Origin: Allorhodopirellula heiligendammensis
GTDB taxonomy: Bacteria > Planctomycetota > Planctomycetia > Pirellulales > Pirellulaceae
NCBI RefSeq assembly: GCF_007860105.1
Contig: NZ_SJPU01000001.1
Location: 1-64,000, forward strand
Length of the DNA: 64,000 nucleotides
Direction: 5' to 3'
Positions 16,830 to 25,248 of this stretch are shown piece after piece (within the stretch, counting starts at the first letter, position 1; every line of letters starts with the position of its first letter). A program made the translations under genes and the position numbers. The notes under the pieces are model-generated. The model had not been told where the DNA came from and made no database searches. It saw only the letters and a list, made by a program, of their open reading frames with translations.

Positions 16830-18839
16830 ATGTATATTCGGTCGAGCCTCTGTTTCATCGGATTGGCATTGGTCTCGCCAGCGATCGGGACGCCGCAAGG
16901 CACTCAGGAAGCGACAACCCAGCTTGAACAACAATGCGTGTTCCTAGAACCGGGCGAAGCTCTGGACCAAATCCAGCAAGATCATTCCGAAGAGTCGCCG
17001 ATCGTGGTGGCTCAGGGTGAACTTGACCAGTTGATCGACTGCAAGGGCGGCGGGGCGTGTCCGATTTCGGCGGCGCTGATCGCTTCCCAGGGAGTGCGGG
17101 TCATGGCCGGTCTGCCCGCTGATTCACATCCGCATCGAACGGCGCTGCGTGTGTTTCAGGATAAGCCGGAGTTGCTGCTCGGGCGGATCAGTAACGATCG
17201 TATGGTGATTTTGCTGGCTCACCTATGCGTGGACATGGAGGAATTGCCCGTGGCGATATCGACTGTGTCGGCACCGAACAGCCCTCATGCGGCGTTGGGA
17301 CCAAAATGGTCAGAGACTAATGGCCCGGACCTTTCCACGGCACCAGGCGAGTTGAAGATCCTCGCGTACACCGTGACGACGGCCGATGGGACGGTTCGAG
17401 GACGCCACTTTGTTTTGCTGAAGACGAACAAGGATGGGCGTTTAAGCTTCATTGACCCAGGAAAACCTCTGAAGAAACGAATCTTCGATGTGGCGTATCG
17501 CGGCGTGCCATCGGCAACCAAACGCCAAGTGTTCTTCCAAGTACCAAATGGCTTGGATAAATCCGGCCAAACCTATGAATTGAACACGATCTTTTCGGTG
17601 CGTTTGTTGTCCGAGGAAAGCAACGAGTCTCGGGACAGCAATTCGCGAGTTGAATCGATGAAGGCGAAGATTGACGAACTGTCAGCGCGGTTGCGGAACA
17701 CGGACCAATTTTTGTCGCCGGTCGCGTGGAGAAAGGAAGGTGCTTGGTTCGGGCTGCCAGGCGTCGATTTACCAGCCAGTATTGGTGGCGGGGAGTATTC
17801 CGTTACCGAAGCTCTTGAATTGTTCCGTCATGCGGGTCGGATCAATCTGAATCTGCGGGATGTCGTCGGCGGTGCGCACGGTCGGTCGCTTGTGAAAGCT
17901 TCATCGTCGCTGGCCAGTGATGTGTTGGGCAAGATCGTTGCGGGCGAAGCCTACATCGCCGTTTCGATTACCGAACCTATGGCGGGATCGAATCCCAAAG
18001 AAATGCAAAGCAAGGCGGTTCGCTACGAAGGTGGCTTCAAGCTGACCGGCAAAAAACTGTGGAACGCCCGATTACGACAGGCAACGCACGTGGTGCTCTA
18101 CACGTTAGCGGCCGACGCCGAGAAGGGAGAACAGTCGGTATTCCTCATTCCAATTGACCACCCAGGCTTAAAGGTTATCGATCGCTACGCCCACGGACTC
18201 ACGGGCAACTCGTTCGGTGGCCTTGAATTTGAGGAAATGTTCGTCAGCCGCGATCACTTACTTGGCGAAGACGGTCAAGGCGGAAAGATATTCACCGAAC
18301 ACTTTCAGTATTGGCGACTGATGCAGGCCGCCGCCGCGATCGGGTGCGGGGAAGCCGCGCTAGAACAGATGGCCGAGCGACTCAAATCACGAGAAGCATT
18401 TGGTGCCCCGATTGGTCGTTTCAGTCATCTCCAACAACCACTCGGCGAGTATCACACCAAACTGCGGATGGCGATGGCGCTTGCTCGGGAGGCGGCAAAG
18501 CTAATCGACGAAGGCCAGTACGAAGCGGCCACACCGCTGGTCAATGGTCTGAAAGCTGAGGGTGTCGAGATCGCGTTGTCGGCGTGCGATGCTGCCATGC
18601 GTGCTCACGGCGCGATGGGCTACAGCCGAGATGTCGACCTGGGCGACCGAGTTCGCGACCTGATGGGTTTGCGAATCGCCGACGGCACGACCGATGTGAT
18701 GCGAATGTCAGTCGTCAGCAAAGCATACGGCTCCGACCTCTGGACAATGTCTGTTTATGGAGTTCGATCGCCAATGAGGAAAACTCAATCGGAACCAATC
18801 TCACCAGTGAAAGCTAGCCCGGCGGCGTCAAATGATTGA
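16830..18839 (+). CDS. papain-like domain fused to acyl-CoA dehydrogenase-like domain
   Basis: A 669-residue protein starting at ATG 16830, the codon that gives a signal-like N-terminus (MYIRSSLCFIGLALVSPAIG). Residues 60-230 look like a C39/papain-type cysteine peptidase, with GGACPIS (Cys77), GRHFVLLK (His193) and FIDPG (Asp209). Residues 290-645 are an acyl-CoA dehydrogenase fold (TEPMAGSNP, LTGKKLWNA, LTGNSFGGLEF, HGAMGYSRD). The position where most such enzymes carry the base Glu reads IADGT, with Asp instead. The gene begins 62 bases after the RT stop and overlaps the patatin gene by 8 bases. Export of a flavin enzyme would be unusual, so the signal call is uncertain. Confidence 0.7.
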   Translation: MYIRSSLCFIGLALVSPAIGTPQGTQEATTQLEQQCVFLEPGEALDQIQQDHSEESPIVVAQGELDQLIDCKGGGACPISAALIASQGVRVMAGLPADSHPHRTALRVFQDKPELLLGRISNDRMVILLAHLCVDMEELPVAISTVSAPNSPHAALGPKWSETNGPDLSTAPGELKILAYTVTTADGTVRGRHFVLLKTNKDGRLSFIDPGKPLKKRIFDVAYRGVPSATKRQVFFQVPNGLDKSGQTYELNTIFSVRLLSEESNESRDSNSRVESMKAKIDELSARLRNTDQFLSPVAWRKEGAWFGLPGVDLPASIGGGEYSVTEALELFRHAGRINLNLRDVVGGAHGRSLVKASSSLASDVLGKIVAGEAYIAVSITEPMAGSNPKEMQSKAVRYEGGFKLTGKKLWNARLRQATHVVLYTLAADAEKGEQSVFLIPIDHPGLKVIDRYAHGLTGNSFGGLEFEEMFVSRDHLLGEDGQGGKIFTEHFQYWRLMQAAAAIGCGEAALEQMAERLKSREAFGAPIGRFSHLQQPLGEYHTKLRMAMALAREAAKLIDEGQYEAATPLVNGLKAEGVEIALSACDAAMRAHGAMGYSRDVDLGDRVRDLMGLRIADGTTDVMRMSVVSKAYGSDLWTMSVYGVRSPMRKTQSEPISPVKASPAASND

Positions 18840-21800
18840 AAGCGAACAGCATGACTCGCCGGACCTATTTCCATATCCGGTCAGCAAGGGCGAGAAAGAA
18901 TCGCCTGCGACCACCTGGGTGCGAAACCATTCCAGCTACCTAACGGTTGGCGGTTTCCTGAACTACCTGCAAGTTGCCGGGGTCTACATTCGTGGAATTC
19001 TACTGAACCTCGTAGTGTTGGCTCCCGTGATCCTCGTTGCTGCGATGATTCCGGCGTTCTTTCATCACTGGCTATTAAACCATCCGTTTGCCGCTACCGG
19101 CTTCGCATCATTGCTTTTTGTGTTGGCGATCGCAGTATTTCTAGCTAACGGTCCATACTCCCTGATCCGCGCCATCTCGCAGCGGTTGGCGGGCGATCAC
19201 AACCGAGACGGGAGCCTAGCTCGCTTGGGTAGAGAGCAATTGATTGCCTGGGCGATTCTTGCATTGTTCGTCGGCATCTCAATTGACGTGACACCCCGTT
19301 TGATTGAGTTCGCCCGCCAAAACCAGGGCTCACTACAACTAAACTGGCCAAATGTTTCTGCACTCATCGTTGGCATTGCAACACTAGTTGGCACGGCGAG
19401 TCGGTTTCTTGATCGGTTTGAGTCAACGAAAGCTTCGTATGCTGTCGCAATCGTCGGGTTGACCAGTCTCTCGATCCCTTACCTACTGCTGCTCGGTGTT
19501 GCGAACTACCTGGTTTATGGCATCATTCCGACCAGATCAATGTACGCTTGGCTGACTTTCATTTGCGTGATTGCGTTTACAGTTTCGCTATTTATCGCCC
19601 TTCGCATTCGCTCGACCAAGGCGATGCCGACAACAAACAAGAGGTTTGGTTTCGCGGTGACCACGGGCTTTGCAATCGCAATTGGATTCTTGGCGTTCGC
19701 TGCTCACAGGTCGGGAAATCAATCAGCGATTGTTTCTGAGTTCGTAGGCGAAGTCACACGTCCGCTCAGTCGGTTGGCTAGCGTGAAGGTTCCAAAGGAG
19801 AAGAAACTCGCCGACACACCAGCTTTCCAGGAATTGGTGGACAAGTACGAACTCCTAAACTCATTTGGAAAGGTACGGTTCACGACGCACGGCGTCGTTC
19901 TCAGCGAATCTCCGCTCTTCTCTTTTCTGCGGCCTAGTTCCTGGCTGAATTGGCTCGATGACCGCGACGCAGACGCTGAGTATTTCCTGGCTGCGTCCGA
20001 TTTCATTGAAGCCGGTGAGCGGATTGATTCTCTTGATTCAGTCAGCAAGCTCAGGCTGCTTCATCTCGGCGCTGATGAAGCCTTCCGAACGATCGTCCAA
20101 GCTGAACGCAAAAAGACTCTTGTCGAAGGGGAGGCGGAATCGCGTTCGCCGAATAACGCTATCTTGGCGGAGTGCTTGCGATCCAAGTTGGCCATTACGG
20201 CAGAACGGCGAGAGGAATTGGCAACCCTCACTCTCGATGAGTTGCATGCCGTCACCTCCGATACAGATGCGATGCAACGTGACTATCAAGCAATCACTCT
20301 GCGTAGACTTCCCGAGCGTTTGAGCACTACATTCCTGGAGCGAACAGGGCGAAAGCCTACAAGTGAATCGGAAGAAAAGGGGGCGCTCGACGTCAACCTT
20401 AGCGGGCCGTTTCTCCTTGAGAACTTGCAGCGTTCGGAATTCGATTCAGCTTGGGGTGAAGAGATGTGGTTGACATGTCTAGCTGCATCCACTGATGTTG
20501 ATCTGTGGGCCACTGACACCGCGAAACAGTTGTCAGGAGTCAGCGGGTTCAGCATTGGAAAGGCTGGTGATGTCGTTGAAGAAGCAAAACGAAGGCAAGT
20601 AGCTTCTGCCTTCACCACTGAACAATGCATGCAGTTGCTGGATCAAAAAGATGTCATTCATCGACACATTCCGAATGCTGGCATAGCAGGGGCGAACGCC
20701 TCTTTGCCCGGCGACGTGTCCGTAGCGACCAAATCACTGGGCCAATTCTTGAAACGACCATGGTCTACCCAACGCGGTGGCGACGTAGAGAAAGAACTTT
20801 CAGCATTCTGTAGCCGACTAAAGTTGGGAACTTCGGACGCGTTTCGAGTTTCATGCTTTGACGTTCTCCTTTACCAGGCAGTGAATGACCAGGATGTGAC
20901 GGGAGTAGCGGCACGGATTGCTCTTGCTGAATTGTTTAACCCTTCAATCGTTATTGAATCTGTGCCGGAGGGAATGGATCCGCTTGGCGTATATCGCGTC
21001 AAGGCCGGCGAACAAATGAGCGACCGATCACTTAAGCGTCTTGCGGCGATCCGATTCACGAACATTGACAAGTCAGAACCCATTCTCCGGCGGATTGTTC
21101 TCGGCGAGTTCGGAAACCTGCAAGGACTCAGCGGAATGAAAGAACGAGTGTTTGAGCGAGCGTTCTGGTCGAAAGGCATTTTTATACTCGTCACCGCTAC
21201 GCTCCTTCTGATTGTCGCTTGGCTCTACATCGACATCAATCGCACATCCGCTCACGGATTTTACCGCGACCGCTTGTCCCGAGCTTTCCTTTTCGACATC
21301 GACTGTAATGGGCAAGTTTCGCCCGCGTTCGATGTGCGACTAAGCGAGCTCGGAAACTATTCCAGCGGATCAGTCGCGCCTTTCCAACTCATCAACTGTG
21401 CTGTAAATCTGCAAGGAAGCCCTGACCTGGAAATTCGTGCCGAGAAGAGCGACTTCTTCACGTTCAACGCTGTCTACGCGGGAAGTGATCGAACCGGGTA
21501 TGTTCCGATTGAAGTCCTTGAGGAAGCCTGCCCCAGCCTGAGCGTTGGTACTGCGATGGCGATCTCGGCTGGCGCTGCGTCGCCCAACATGGGACGGAAC
21601 ACCAACTCGCTACTTGTATTTTTGATGACATTCGCCAATTTACGACTGGGATATTGGCTTCCGAACCCTCGCAAGGTGGTTCAGGATTTATCAGAGAACG
21701 GCAAACTGAAGAATCGCAAATTGCTCGATCTCACTGATGTTCGGGTACTCGAAATTAGTAAGATCAAAGATCGCCGGAAGAATCTGGATCCGGCTGGACA

Positions 21801-22734
21801 AGAATCGTTCGACGGAGTCACCGACGTTGAAGGGTCTCTATGCGGTCTCGCTTGCTCGGGAGGCGGAATCCGGTCGGCTGCAATCAACCTTGGTATCGCC
21901 CAGGCTCTTCATGCGGCCGAAATTTTCCCGTTGTTCGATCTTCTTTCGACAGTGTCTGGAGGCGGTTATTTCGGATCAAGCGTAAGCACGTCAATGCGGG
22001 CAAGATCCAGTCAAGAAGCACTTCGACCAATTGGGAACGCGAACGACCGTGAGTCGCCATCGTTTGAAAATGGCTTCGATCCTTGGGTTACTGGCTATCG
22101 CTGGATCACTCGACCGACTCACTACTTGAAAGAAATGACCAGTTGGCTCAGCCAAGACGATACGTGGATTAATCTTTCTGATGGAGGGCATGTGGAGAAT
22201 CTAGGCTTCTACGAATTGCTCCGTCGGCGATGCCGGTTCATCGTGGTGGGTGACGGTGAAGCCGATCCTGATTTGGAGTTCCCTAGCTTGACGTTTGCCA
22301 TTCAAGCGGCGCGAGCAAGGTTGAACACAACGATCCAGTGGGTTCCGGAGAGCATTCACCTTTGGAGCCAATCCGCGGCTTCGAGCCATTCCAAACGTCC
22401 ACACCATGCTTTGGGACGAATTCAATATCCCGGCGATAGCCGACCCGCCTTTGTGCTGTACTTAAAGTCGAGTGTGAATGACGATGAGCCGGCAGACGTT
22501 CGTGGCTACGATCGCCAACATGAAGCGTTTCCGCATGAGTCGACTGCCGATCAGTTCTTCGATCCCTCGCAGTTTGAAGCCTATCGAGAACTTGGCAAGC
22601 ACATCGCGGAATCGGCTCTTGCCGCTATCGGTCCTATTGAACGAAGCGAAGACGCAAAGTCGATTTCGTTTACGTCCTTAATAAATAAGCTGGATGTTCT
22701 ATGTCCTGACCCAGCGGCAATTTCCGACGAGTGA
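18832..22734 (+). CDS. large membrane-anchored patatin-like phospholipase
   Basis: A 1300-residue protein. The N-terminal 270 residues contain about six hydrophobic helices (ILLNLVVLAPVILVAAMIP, FASLLFVLAIAVFL, LIVGIATLVGTAS and others). A further helix is near 785-803 (GIFILVTATLLLIVAWLYI). The patatin catalytic domain lies in the last 300 residues. The oxyanion motif is SGGGIRS (about 1010), the nucleophile is STVSGGGYFG (Ser about 1042), and the acid is DGGHVENLGFYELLRRR (about 1117). Such enzymes cleave acyl chains from phospholipids. It overlaps the upstream fusion gene by 8 bases and precedes the rhodanese by 3. Membrane patatins are common killing effectors in phage defence, hence a possible effector role. 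Confidence 0.85.
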   Translation: MIESEQHDSPDLFPYPVSKGEKESPATTWVRNHSSYLTVGGFLNYLQVAGVYIRGILLNLVVLAPVILVAAMIPAFFHHWLLNHPFAATGFASLLFVLAIAVFLANGPYSLIRAISQRLAGDHNRDGSLARLGREQLIAWAILALFVGISIDVTPRLIEFARQNQGSLQLNWPNVSALIVGIATLVGTASRFLDRFESTKASYAVAIVGLTSLSIPYLLLLGVANYLVYGIIPTRSMYAWLTFICVIAFTVSLFIALRIRSTKAMPTTNKRFGFAVTTGFAIAIGFLAFAAHRSGNQSAIVSEFVGEVTRPLSRLASVKVPKEKKLADTPAFQELVDKYELLNSFGKVRFTTHGVVLSESPLFSFLRPSSWLNWLDDRDADAEYFLAASDFIEAGERIDSLDSVSKLRLLHLGADEAFRTIVQAERKKTLVEGEAESRSPNNAILAECLRSKLAITAERREELATLTLDELHAVTSDTDAMQRDYQAITLRRLPERLSTTFLERTGRKPTSESEEKGALDVNLSGPFLLENLQRSEFDSAWGEEMWLTCLAASTDVDLWATDTAKQLSGVSGFSIGKAGDVVEEAKRRQVASAFTTEQCMQLLDQKDVIHRHIPNAGIAGANASLPGDVSVATKSLGQFLKRPWSTQRGGDVEKELSAFCSRLKLGTSDAFRVSCFDVLLYQAVNDQDVTGVAARIALAELFNPSIVIESVPEGMDPLGVYRVKAGEQMSDRSLKRLAAIRFTNIDKSEPILRRIVLGEFGNLQGLSGMKERVFERAFWSKGIFILVTATLLLIVAWLYIDINRTSAHGFYRDRLSRAFLFDIDCNGQVSPAFDVRLSELGNYSSGSVAPFQLINCAVNLQGSPDLEIRAEKSDFFTFNAVYAGSDRTGYVPIEVLEEACPSLSVGTAMAISAGAASPNMGRNTNSLLVFLMTFANLRLGYWLPNPRKVVQDLSENGKLKNRKLLDLTDVRVLEISKIKDRRKNLDPAGQESFDGVTDVEGSLCGLACSGGGIRSAAINLGIAQALHAAEIFPLFDLLSTVSGGGYFGSSVSTSMRARSSQEALRPIGNANDRESPSFENGFDPWVTGYRWITRPTHYLKEMTSWLSQDDTWINLSDGGHVENLGFYELLRRRCRFIVVGDGEADPDLEFPSLTFAIQAARARLNTTIQWVPESIHLWSQSAASSHSKRPHHALGRIQYPGDSRPAFVLYLKSSVNDDEPADVRGYDRQHEAFPHESTADQFFDPSQFEAYRELGKHIAESALAAIGPIERSEDAKSISFTSLINKLDVLCPDPAAISDE

Positions 22735-22737
22735 ACC

Positions 22738-23208
22738 GTGGAATCACTTGGTGATCTGATCATTCGAGTTTGCGACCGTAGCTTCGGAGCGATTGAGGCT
22801 TTGCGTCGCGTCTTTGGACGGTCGAAGGTGGAGACGATCTCGACTCTCGATCTTGAGAGTGCGATGAAGTCGGAAAAGTCAACACCAGTGCTGGTTGATG
22901 TTCGCAGCGATTCGGAACTTGCGGTGTCCCGAATTCCGGGGGCCATCACACAGCATGAATACGAAGAAGGTGTGGAGGAGTTTGCTGGCCGACGGGTTGT
23001 GGCTTATTGCACGGTGGGCGGACGCAGTTATTTGTTCGCTCGGAAGTTGGTGGCCAGCGGCGTTAATGCATCGAACTATCGCGACAGCATTCTGGGTTGG
23101 TGCCGAGTTGGTTTGCCACTCGAATCTCCTGACGGCCAACCCACCAACGAGGTTCATCCGTACTGGCGAATCTTCCACGTGCCGGATGAGTACGACGTGA
23201 AGATTTGA
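22738..23208 (+). CDS. rhodanese-like domain protein
   Basis: A 156-residue single-domain rhodanese starting at GTG 22738, 3 bases after the patatin stop. The conserved start of the fold is TPVLVDVRSDSELAVSRIPGA and the active-site loop is YCTVGGRSYLFA, with the nucleophilic Cys. It should carry a persulfide and transfer sulfur or act as a sulfur/redox sensor. It is the last gene of the operon that begins with the retron genes or, at the least, with the ACAD fusion. Confidence 0.85.
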   Translation: MESLGDLIIRVCDRSFGAIEALRRVFGRSKVETISTLDLESAMKSEKSTPVLVDVRSDSELAVSRIPGAITQHEYEEGVEEFAGRRVVAYCTVGGRSYLFARKLVASGVNASNYRDSILGWCRVGLPLESPDGQPTNEVHPYWRIFHVPDEYDVKI

Positions 23209-23972
23209 CCACGGTGTGAAACACTTGACATCACGTTGCAAACGTGACATCGCCGCTTGATGACTGCAGGGGTGCTCTCGTAACTGTTGGGTTGTGTTCG
23301 TTGGCGTTGGGTTGGCGACGTGATCTTGGCTTTGCGAGGGAGTTGTTCTCGTGGTTGATGAATTGAATTTGGGATCGGTGCAGGCGGTGGAGTCGGTGGG
23401 GACTCGGGCGGTGGCTTACTTTCGGTCCTCGTTGGATGACGAGGGGCGATCGGTTGAAGTGCAACGAAATTTTGTTCGGCGTTGGGCGGCGGCGAATGGG
23501 GTGCGGATTGTTCGGAAGTTTTGTGACTCGGGGCCGGGTCGACGACGATCAGAAGGTCGGGCCAGGGCACCACGGGATCGTTGGCACCTTTGCCGGTGTT
23601 GCAGCTTTTGTGCGTCAATCGCTTGGTGGGCAAGTCGCTTTTGTCTTGCTTGCGTTTCTTCGCGCGACCCTTGCTGATCCGACCGTCCAAGCTCGCTCCG
23701 CGAGGATCGTTGGACGACATGTTCGGATTGACCGGTTCGTCGCACAACCAACATCGCCAACCGTCCGTCTCGCCCACATCCTGAAGTCGTCCCATTCGCT
23801 TTTTGCCCGTCGTGAAAATCTGGTTTCGTTTGGATTTCTCCCCAAGGTACCGTGTTTGTTCCCGCAAAGTTGATTTCTTGTTCGATCGACGCGATCCTTC
23901 CCGTCGCTTTTGATGTCTCATCAAATTGACTTGACTCTCGCGGTTGCTTTCACCACGATTCAAGCGACTCAT
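23154..23972 (-). CDS. HNH-type protein, C-terminus chimeric
   Basis: A 272-residue frame. The first 145 residues look like an HNH endonuclease: basic start, WRCWLCDEPVN (paired Cys), ASLDGRISKGRAKKR and THKSCNTGKG. After about residue 150 the composition changes to Pro/Ser-rich and the coding DNA is antisense to a serine recombinase fragment on the plus strand (23351 onward). The native C-terminus therefore seems lost or replaced. It is convergent with the rhodanese gene and overlaps its end by 55 bases. HNH proteins of this kind are common in planctomycete accessory DNA. Confidence 0.55.
   Translation of the reverse strand: MSRLNRGESNRESQVNLMRHQKRREGSRRSNKKSTLREQTRYLGEKSKRNQIFTTGKKRMGRLQDVGETDGWRCWLCDEPVNPNMSSNDPRGASLDGRISKGRAKKRKQDKSDLPTKRLTHKSCNTGKGANDPVVPWPDLLIVVDPAPSHKTSEQSAPHSPPPNAEQNFVALQPIAPRHPTRTESKPPPESPPTPPPAPIPNSIHQPREQLPRKAKITSPTQRQRTQPNSYESTPAVIKRRCHVCNVMSSVSHRGQIFTSYSSGTWKIRQYG
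23351..23545 (+). pseudogene. serine recombinase N-terminal fragment
   Basis: From GTG 23351 the frame reads TRAVAYFRSSLDDEGRSVEV then RNFVRRWAAANGVRIVRKFCDSG. This fits the resolvase N-terminal pattern (AYxRxS with the catalytic Ser, then SVExQ, then WAxxNG). After about 23540 the match stops and the frame enters the antisense of the HNH gene. Only about 60 residues of the catalytic domain remain and no DNA-binding domain, so it should be inactive. Confidence 0.5.
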
Positions 23973-24000
23973 GAATCAAACACAAACGGACTGTTTCAAA

Positions 24001-24218
24001 ATGGTGCGAACGCTTGCGATTGGTGACATTCACGGTTGTTACCGGTCGTTGGACACACTGGCGACGTTTGCCGCGCTCGCACCGAATGATCGCATCATCA
24101 CGCTCGGTGGGCGTGCGGGCGAGGTTGGCTGACTTGCCTTGATGTTGACTCCGGTCTCTGCTGGCAATCCAATGAATCGGGTGCGACCCGTCGCTTCTGG
24201 CTCGACGAAGGCCCGTGA
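24001..24218 (+). pseudogene. calcineurin-like phosphoesterase, internally deleted
   Basis: The 5' part from ATG 24001 reads VRTLAIGDIHGCYRSLDTL and on to DRIITLGG, the metal-binding start of a PrpA-like Ser/Thr phosphatase (GDIHG). At about 24110 the match jumps, in another frame, to GWLTCLDVDSGLCWQSNESG (from 24123), typical of the C-terminal end of this family, with a stop at 24216-24218. The middle 150 or more residues, including GDYVDRG and the His motifs, are missing. The gene was therefore cut by an internal deletion with a frame change. Confidence 0.7.
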
Positions 24219-24312
24219 TTGGTCGACGTTCCACTGCACAATCAGTCGATTTTGATTCTGACGTTGTTGATTTTTTGTTCCCTCTCCCGGCTTATGTGTG
24301 GCGACACTTCCC

Positions 24313-25071
24313 ATGAAATCTGAAATTTGCACATGGTCGCCTGCCTCGATTTTCTTGAAGCCAGACCAAGTGGATTCTCGATCGCTTGCCGAGTCGATTT
24401 ACGAGAGAACGTGTCGCACTGATTTTTCGCAACCTGGATTCTGCGTTGTTGAAGTTGGATCGGGGATCGACTCTATCGTATTTCGTGAATTGATGTTGGA
24501 ACTTAAACGGGAGATGGGTGCGATCCACGAAGTAAAGACGGGCAAAACGCTTGTGCATTTGTCCGCCGCACGTTTCGATCAACAAGAATCGACTCGCCCT
24601 CACCTGGATGGTGGACCAGACGAATGTTTTTTGATGTTGGGCTACGAGCCATCTGCAGTCGACTCTGAACTTGAAATCACCGACTACGCCAAATGTGCGT
24701 TTGATCTTGGACTCACGCCCAAGGCACTGCTGGTCAAACACAACCCGATGTTCCAATCCGGCTTTGAAATCCTGGAACCGTACGCCACTCGCGTGCCTTG
24801 CTTTTCAAAGACGAGCTATCAGATCATTTGCATCAACAACTCATCAGCCGCCTACTCTTCGTCGGAGCCGGCATGGCAGGGAACGCTCCACACGGCAACG
24901 ATTCTGACGCCGAACGAAGACGAGCGACGCGTGATCAATTCGACGATGATTGCGTCTGTGCCAAAAGGAACACCAGATGCAGTGAACGTGAATGAGCTGA
25001 ACGAGTTTGCGTCCACGTCAGCGGTTCGACGCCGAGGATACGACAAACCGCATTTAGATGATGACGACTGA
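24313..25071 (+). CDS. unknown protein, possibly oxygenase-like
   Basis: A 252-residue soluble protein starting at ATG 24313 (the frame is open five codons more from GTG 24298). It contains HLDGGPDECFLMLGYEPS, which resembles an HxD iron-binding motif, and QGTLHTA further on, which could supply the second His. The spacing is compatible with a double-stranded beta-helix oxygenase, but this is weak. No neighbour explains it. I do not recognise the family. Confidence 0.6.
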   Translation: MKSEICTWSPASIFLKPDQVDSRSLAESIYERTCRTDFSQPGFCVVEVGSGIDSIVFRELMLELKREMGAIHEVKTGKTLVHLSAARFDQQESTRPHLDGGPDECFLMLGYEPSAVDSELEITDYAKCAFDLGLTPKALLVKHNPMFQSGFEILEPYATRVPCFSKTSYQIICINNSSAAYSSSEPAWQGTLHTATILTPNEDERRVINSTMIASVPKGTPDAVNVNELNEFASTSAVRRRGYDKPHLDDDD

Positions 25072-25188
25072 ACGAGTTTCTCGTGGCGTTCTTTCGGCCC
25101 GAAGTCAACTTGCTGATACAGTGAAAGCCGAGGCACCGACCGCGGGTGTCGCCACGCCATATCACAAACGATGAAAAGGAGTGTCCGC

Positions 25189-25248
25189 ATGACGGCGGTG
25201 GCGACTTCAACGGAAGAGTTTCAGCCAGGCTCAGAGGACGCGAAATGA
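25189..25248 (+). CDS. possible 19-residue leader peptide
   Basis: A tiny frame, MTAVATSTEEFQPGSEDAK, starts at ATG 25189 behind a good AAGGAG site and stops in an ATGA overlap with the ATPase start at 25245. Either it couples translation into the ATPase or it is the residue of an antitoxin or regulator gene. No homology can be claimed. Confidence 0.3.
   Translation: MTAVATSTEEFQPGSEDAK

Noticed and set aside
25095-25165. Minus-strand stretch reading RGDTRGRCLGFH, like the tail of an FGE domain
   Set aside because: Only about 15 residues match and the surrounding frame has no other FGE motif, so it may be chance or a minute remnant.
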